Source: CAMYOC01 sp963704875
Lineage (GTDB): Bacteria; Pseudomonadota; Gammaproteobacteria; Steroidobacterales; XN24
Length of the DNA: 64,000 nucleotides
NCBI GenBank assembly: GCA_963704875.1
Contig: CAVPIA010000005.1
Span: forward strand, 558,001 to 622,000
Direction: 5' to 3'
The notes beneath the pieces were generated by a model. That model searched no databases. It was not told the origin of the DNA and worked only from the letters and a program-made list of their open reading frames with translations. Within the stretch, counting starts at the first letter, position 1, and each line of letters begins with the position of its first letter. This document shows, piece after piece, positions 62,781-64,000 of the stretch. A program made the translations under genes and the position numbers.

Positions 62781-63910
62781 AATTCACTGTTCAGGCAAAC
62801 GACGGCAGCGCCCGGCGTGGGCAGATGGCGTTCAGCCGTGGCCTGGTCGATACGCCCGCTTTCATGCCGGTCGGCACCTACGGTACGGTCAAGGCGATGA
62901 CGCCAGAGGAGCTGGAACAATCCGGCGCCCAGATAATCCTCGGTAACACCTTCCACCTGATGCTGCGGCCGGGCACCGAAGTCATTTCGAAACACGGAGA
63001 TCTGCATCAGTTCATGCACTGGGAACGACCCATCCTGACTGATTCGGGCGGGTTTCAGGTGTGGAGTCTGGCCGCGCGGCGGAAAATCAGCGAGGAGGGT
63101 GTCCGCTTCGCCTCTCCGGTGGATGGCGCGCAGGTATTCCTGAGTCCCGAGGTCTCGATGGAGGTTCAGCGCAAGCTGGGCGCGGATATCGTGATGATCT
63201 TCGATGAGTGCACCCCGTATCCGGCCAGCGAGAAAGAAGCGCGTATCTCGATGGAGTTGTCGGCGCGCTGGGCCGAACGCAGCCGGACGGCCCATGGTGA
63301 CAATCCTGCGGCGCTGTTCGGCATTGTGCAGGGTGGCATGTTTCCGCATTTGCGGCAGGAATCCATGCAGCGCCTGTCAAACATCGGATTTGATGGCTAT
63401 GCGCTGGGCGGGCTGTCGGTGGGTGAAACCGAGGCTGAGCGACTGGAGGTTCTCGAGGCAGCAGTCCCAGACATGCCGGCCGAAAAGCCGCGCTATCTGA
63501 TGGGGGTAGGAACGCCAGAGGACCTGGTCGAAGCAGTGCGCCGGGGAATCGATATGTTCGACTGCGTGATGCCCACGCGGAATGCACGCAACGGGCACAT
63601 CTTTACCCGGCATGGCACGATCAAGATCCGCAACGCGAGGCATCGCGACGATAAGCAGCCGCTGGATCCGGCGTGCACCTGCTACACCTGCCGGAATTTC
63701 AGTCGGGCGTATCTGCGCCATCTGGAAAAATGCGGGGAAATCCTGGGCGCCCGGCTCAATACCATCCACAACCTCCACTATTATCAGGAATTGATGGCGG
63801 GCCTGCGCGAGGCGATTTCAAGCGCTCAACTGAACGAATTTGTCAGTGATTTTTATGCGGCACGCTCCGATCCGGACCGGGCGTCCGGTCTGACTCCCGG
63901 GCCAGACTGA
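62777..63910 (+). CDS. tgt: tRNA-guanine transglycosylase
   Basis: Exchanges the wobble guanine for preQ1 in GUN-anticodon tRNAs, the step before QueA. 377 residues. Base-recognition GGFQVWSL, second Asp and nucleophile in RGIDMFDCVMPTRNARNG (about 260-277), and the zinc site CTCYTC...H in the C-terminal third (CxCxxC then His in LNTIHNL). Overlaps queA (ATGA). The last 90 bp of the window contain a CATAAT box (63961-63966), possibly the promoter of a gene beyond the edge. Confidence 0.97.
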   Translation: MKFTVQANDGSARRGQMAFSRGLVDTPAFMPVGTYGTVKAMTPEELEQSGAQIILGNTFHLMLRPGTEVISKHGDLHQFMHWERPILTDSGGFQVWSLAARRKISEEGVRFASPVDGAQVFLSPEVSMEVQRKLGADIVMIFDECTPYPASEKEARISMELSARWAERSRTAHGDNPAALFGIVQGGMFPHLRQESMQRLSNIGFDGYALGGLSVGETEAERLEVLEAAVPDMPAEKPRYLMGVGTPEDLVEAVRRGIDMFDCVMPTRNARNGHIFTRHGTIKIRNARHRDDKQPLDPACTCYTCRNFSRAYLRHLEKCGEILGARLNTIHNLHYYQELMAGLREAISSAQLNEFVSDFYAARSDPDRASGLTPGPD

Positions 63911-64000
63911 CTGGTAGCGCTGGCTACAGGCCCGGAATAGGTTTGGATTGCGGAATAGGGCATAATGCTCCGCTGATTTTGGCGTCCGCCAGCTGTTGCG

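Noticed and set aside
1..64000. CRISPR arrays, insertion sequences, prophage or origin
   Set aside because: No regularly spaced repeats, transposase, terminal inverted repeats with target duplications, phage structural genes or DnaA-box clusters were seen.

Overview
The window reads as a chromosomal piece of a free-living, GC-rich gammaproteobacterium. The evidence is gene order and gene families: queA-tgt at the right edge, xerD next to dsbC, zapE, a 107-residue 7Fe ferredoxin, a DUF3450/ExbB/ExbB/ExbD/ExbD/TonB/TPR operon, and complete leucine catabolism. A marine or sediment lineage (Woeseiaceae/Chromatiales-like) would fit, but that is inference. There is no plasmid, phage, insertion sequence or CRISPR signature.

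Layout. 0-10 kb (minus strand): an RND efflux pump with adaptor and a DUF2785 lipoprotein, a TolB-like/TPR membrane protein, a GNAT acetyltransferase and a cardiolipin synthase. 10-21 kb: a looser region with small genes, a DedA protein, a deoxyinosine DNA glycosylase, a diheme cytochrome c peroxidase, a LytTR membrane regulator and an SLC30A9-type CDF transporter. It also holds most of the broken genes: DinB-like and STE24-like fragments, a GH16 glycosidase with at least three frameshifts, and an acyltransferase with two. 21-41 kb (minus strand): a long catabolic block. In transcription order it is leucine dehydrogenase, isovaleryl-CoA dehydrogenase, thiolase, methylcrotonyl-CoA carboxylase beta, methylglutaconyl-CoA hydratase, carboxylase alpha, HMG-CoA lyase, an SDR dehydrogenase, a pair of M16 peptidases, ETF-quinone oxidoreductase, ETF beta and alpha, acetoacetyl-CoA synthetase, zapE and a thioredoxin. 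Only the branched-chain keto acid dehydrogenase is missing for leucine to acetyl-CoA. 41-45 kb (plus strand, divergent from leucine dehydrogenase): fused B12-dependent isobutyryl-CoA mutase IcmF.

45-51 kb: the seven-gene TonB energising operon, closed by a 19-bp perfect bidirectional hairpin against plsC. 51-54 kb: xerD, a frameshifted dsbC, ferredoxin and a Nudix hydrolase. 54.7-58.9 kb: a class I cyclic-di-GMP riboswitch directly upstream of a compact four-gene archaic (Csu/spore-coat-U type) chaperone-usher pilus operon; this is the most interesting system in the window. 59-64 kb: tRNA-Leu(CAA), an ECF sigma/anti-sigma pair with a PDZ protein, then queA and tgt for queuosine.

How the parts work together: electrons from isovaleryl-CoA dehydrogenase go to ETF and then to quinone through ETF-QO. 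Acetoacetate from HMG-CoA lyase can be reactivated by acetoacetyl-CoA synthetase and split by the thiolase. The riboswitch ties surface pili to the cyclic-di-GMP motile/sessile decision. Three genes (GH16, acyltransferase, dsbC) carry single-base indels, several in homopolymer runs, so base-calling errors should be excluded before calling them dead.
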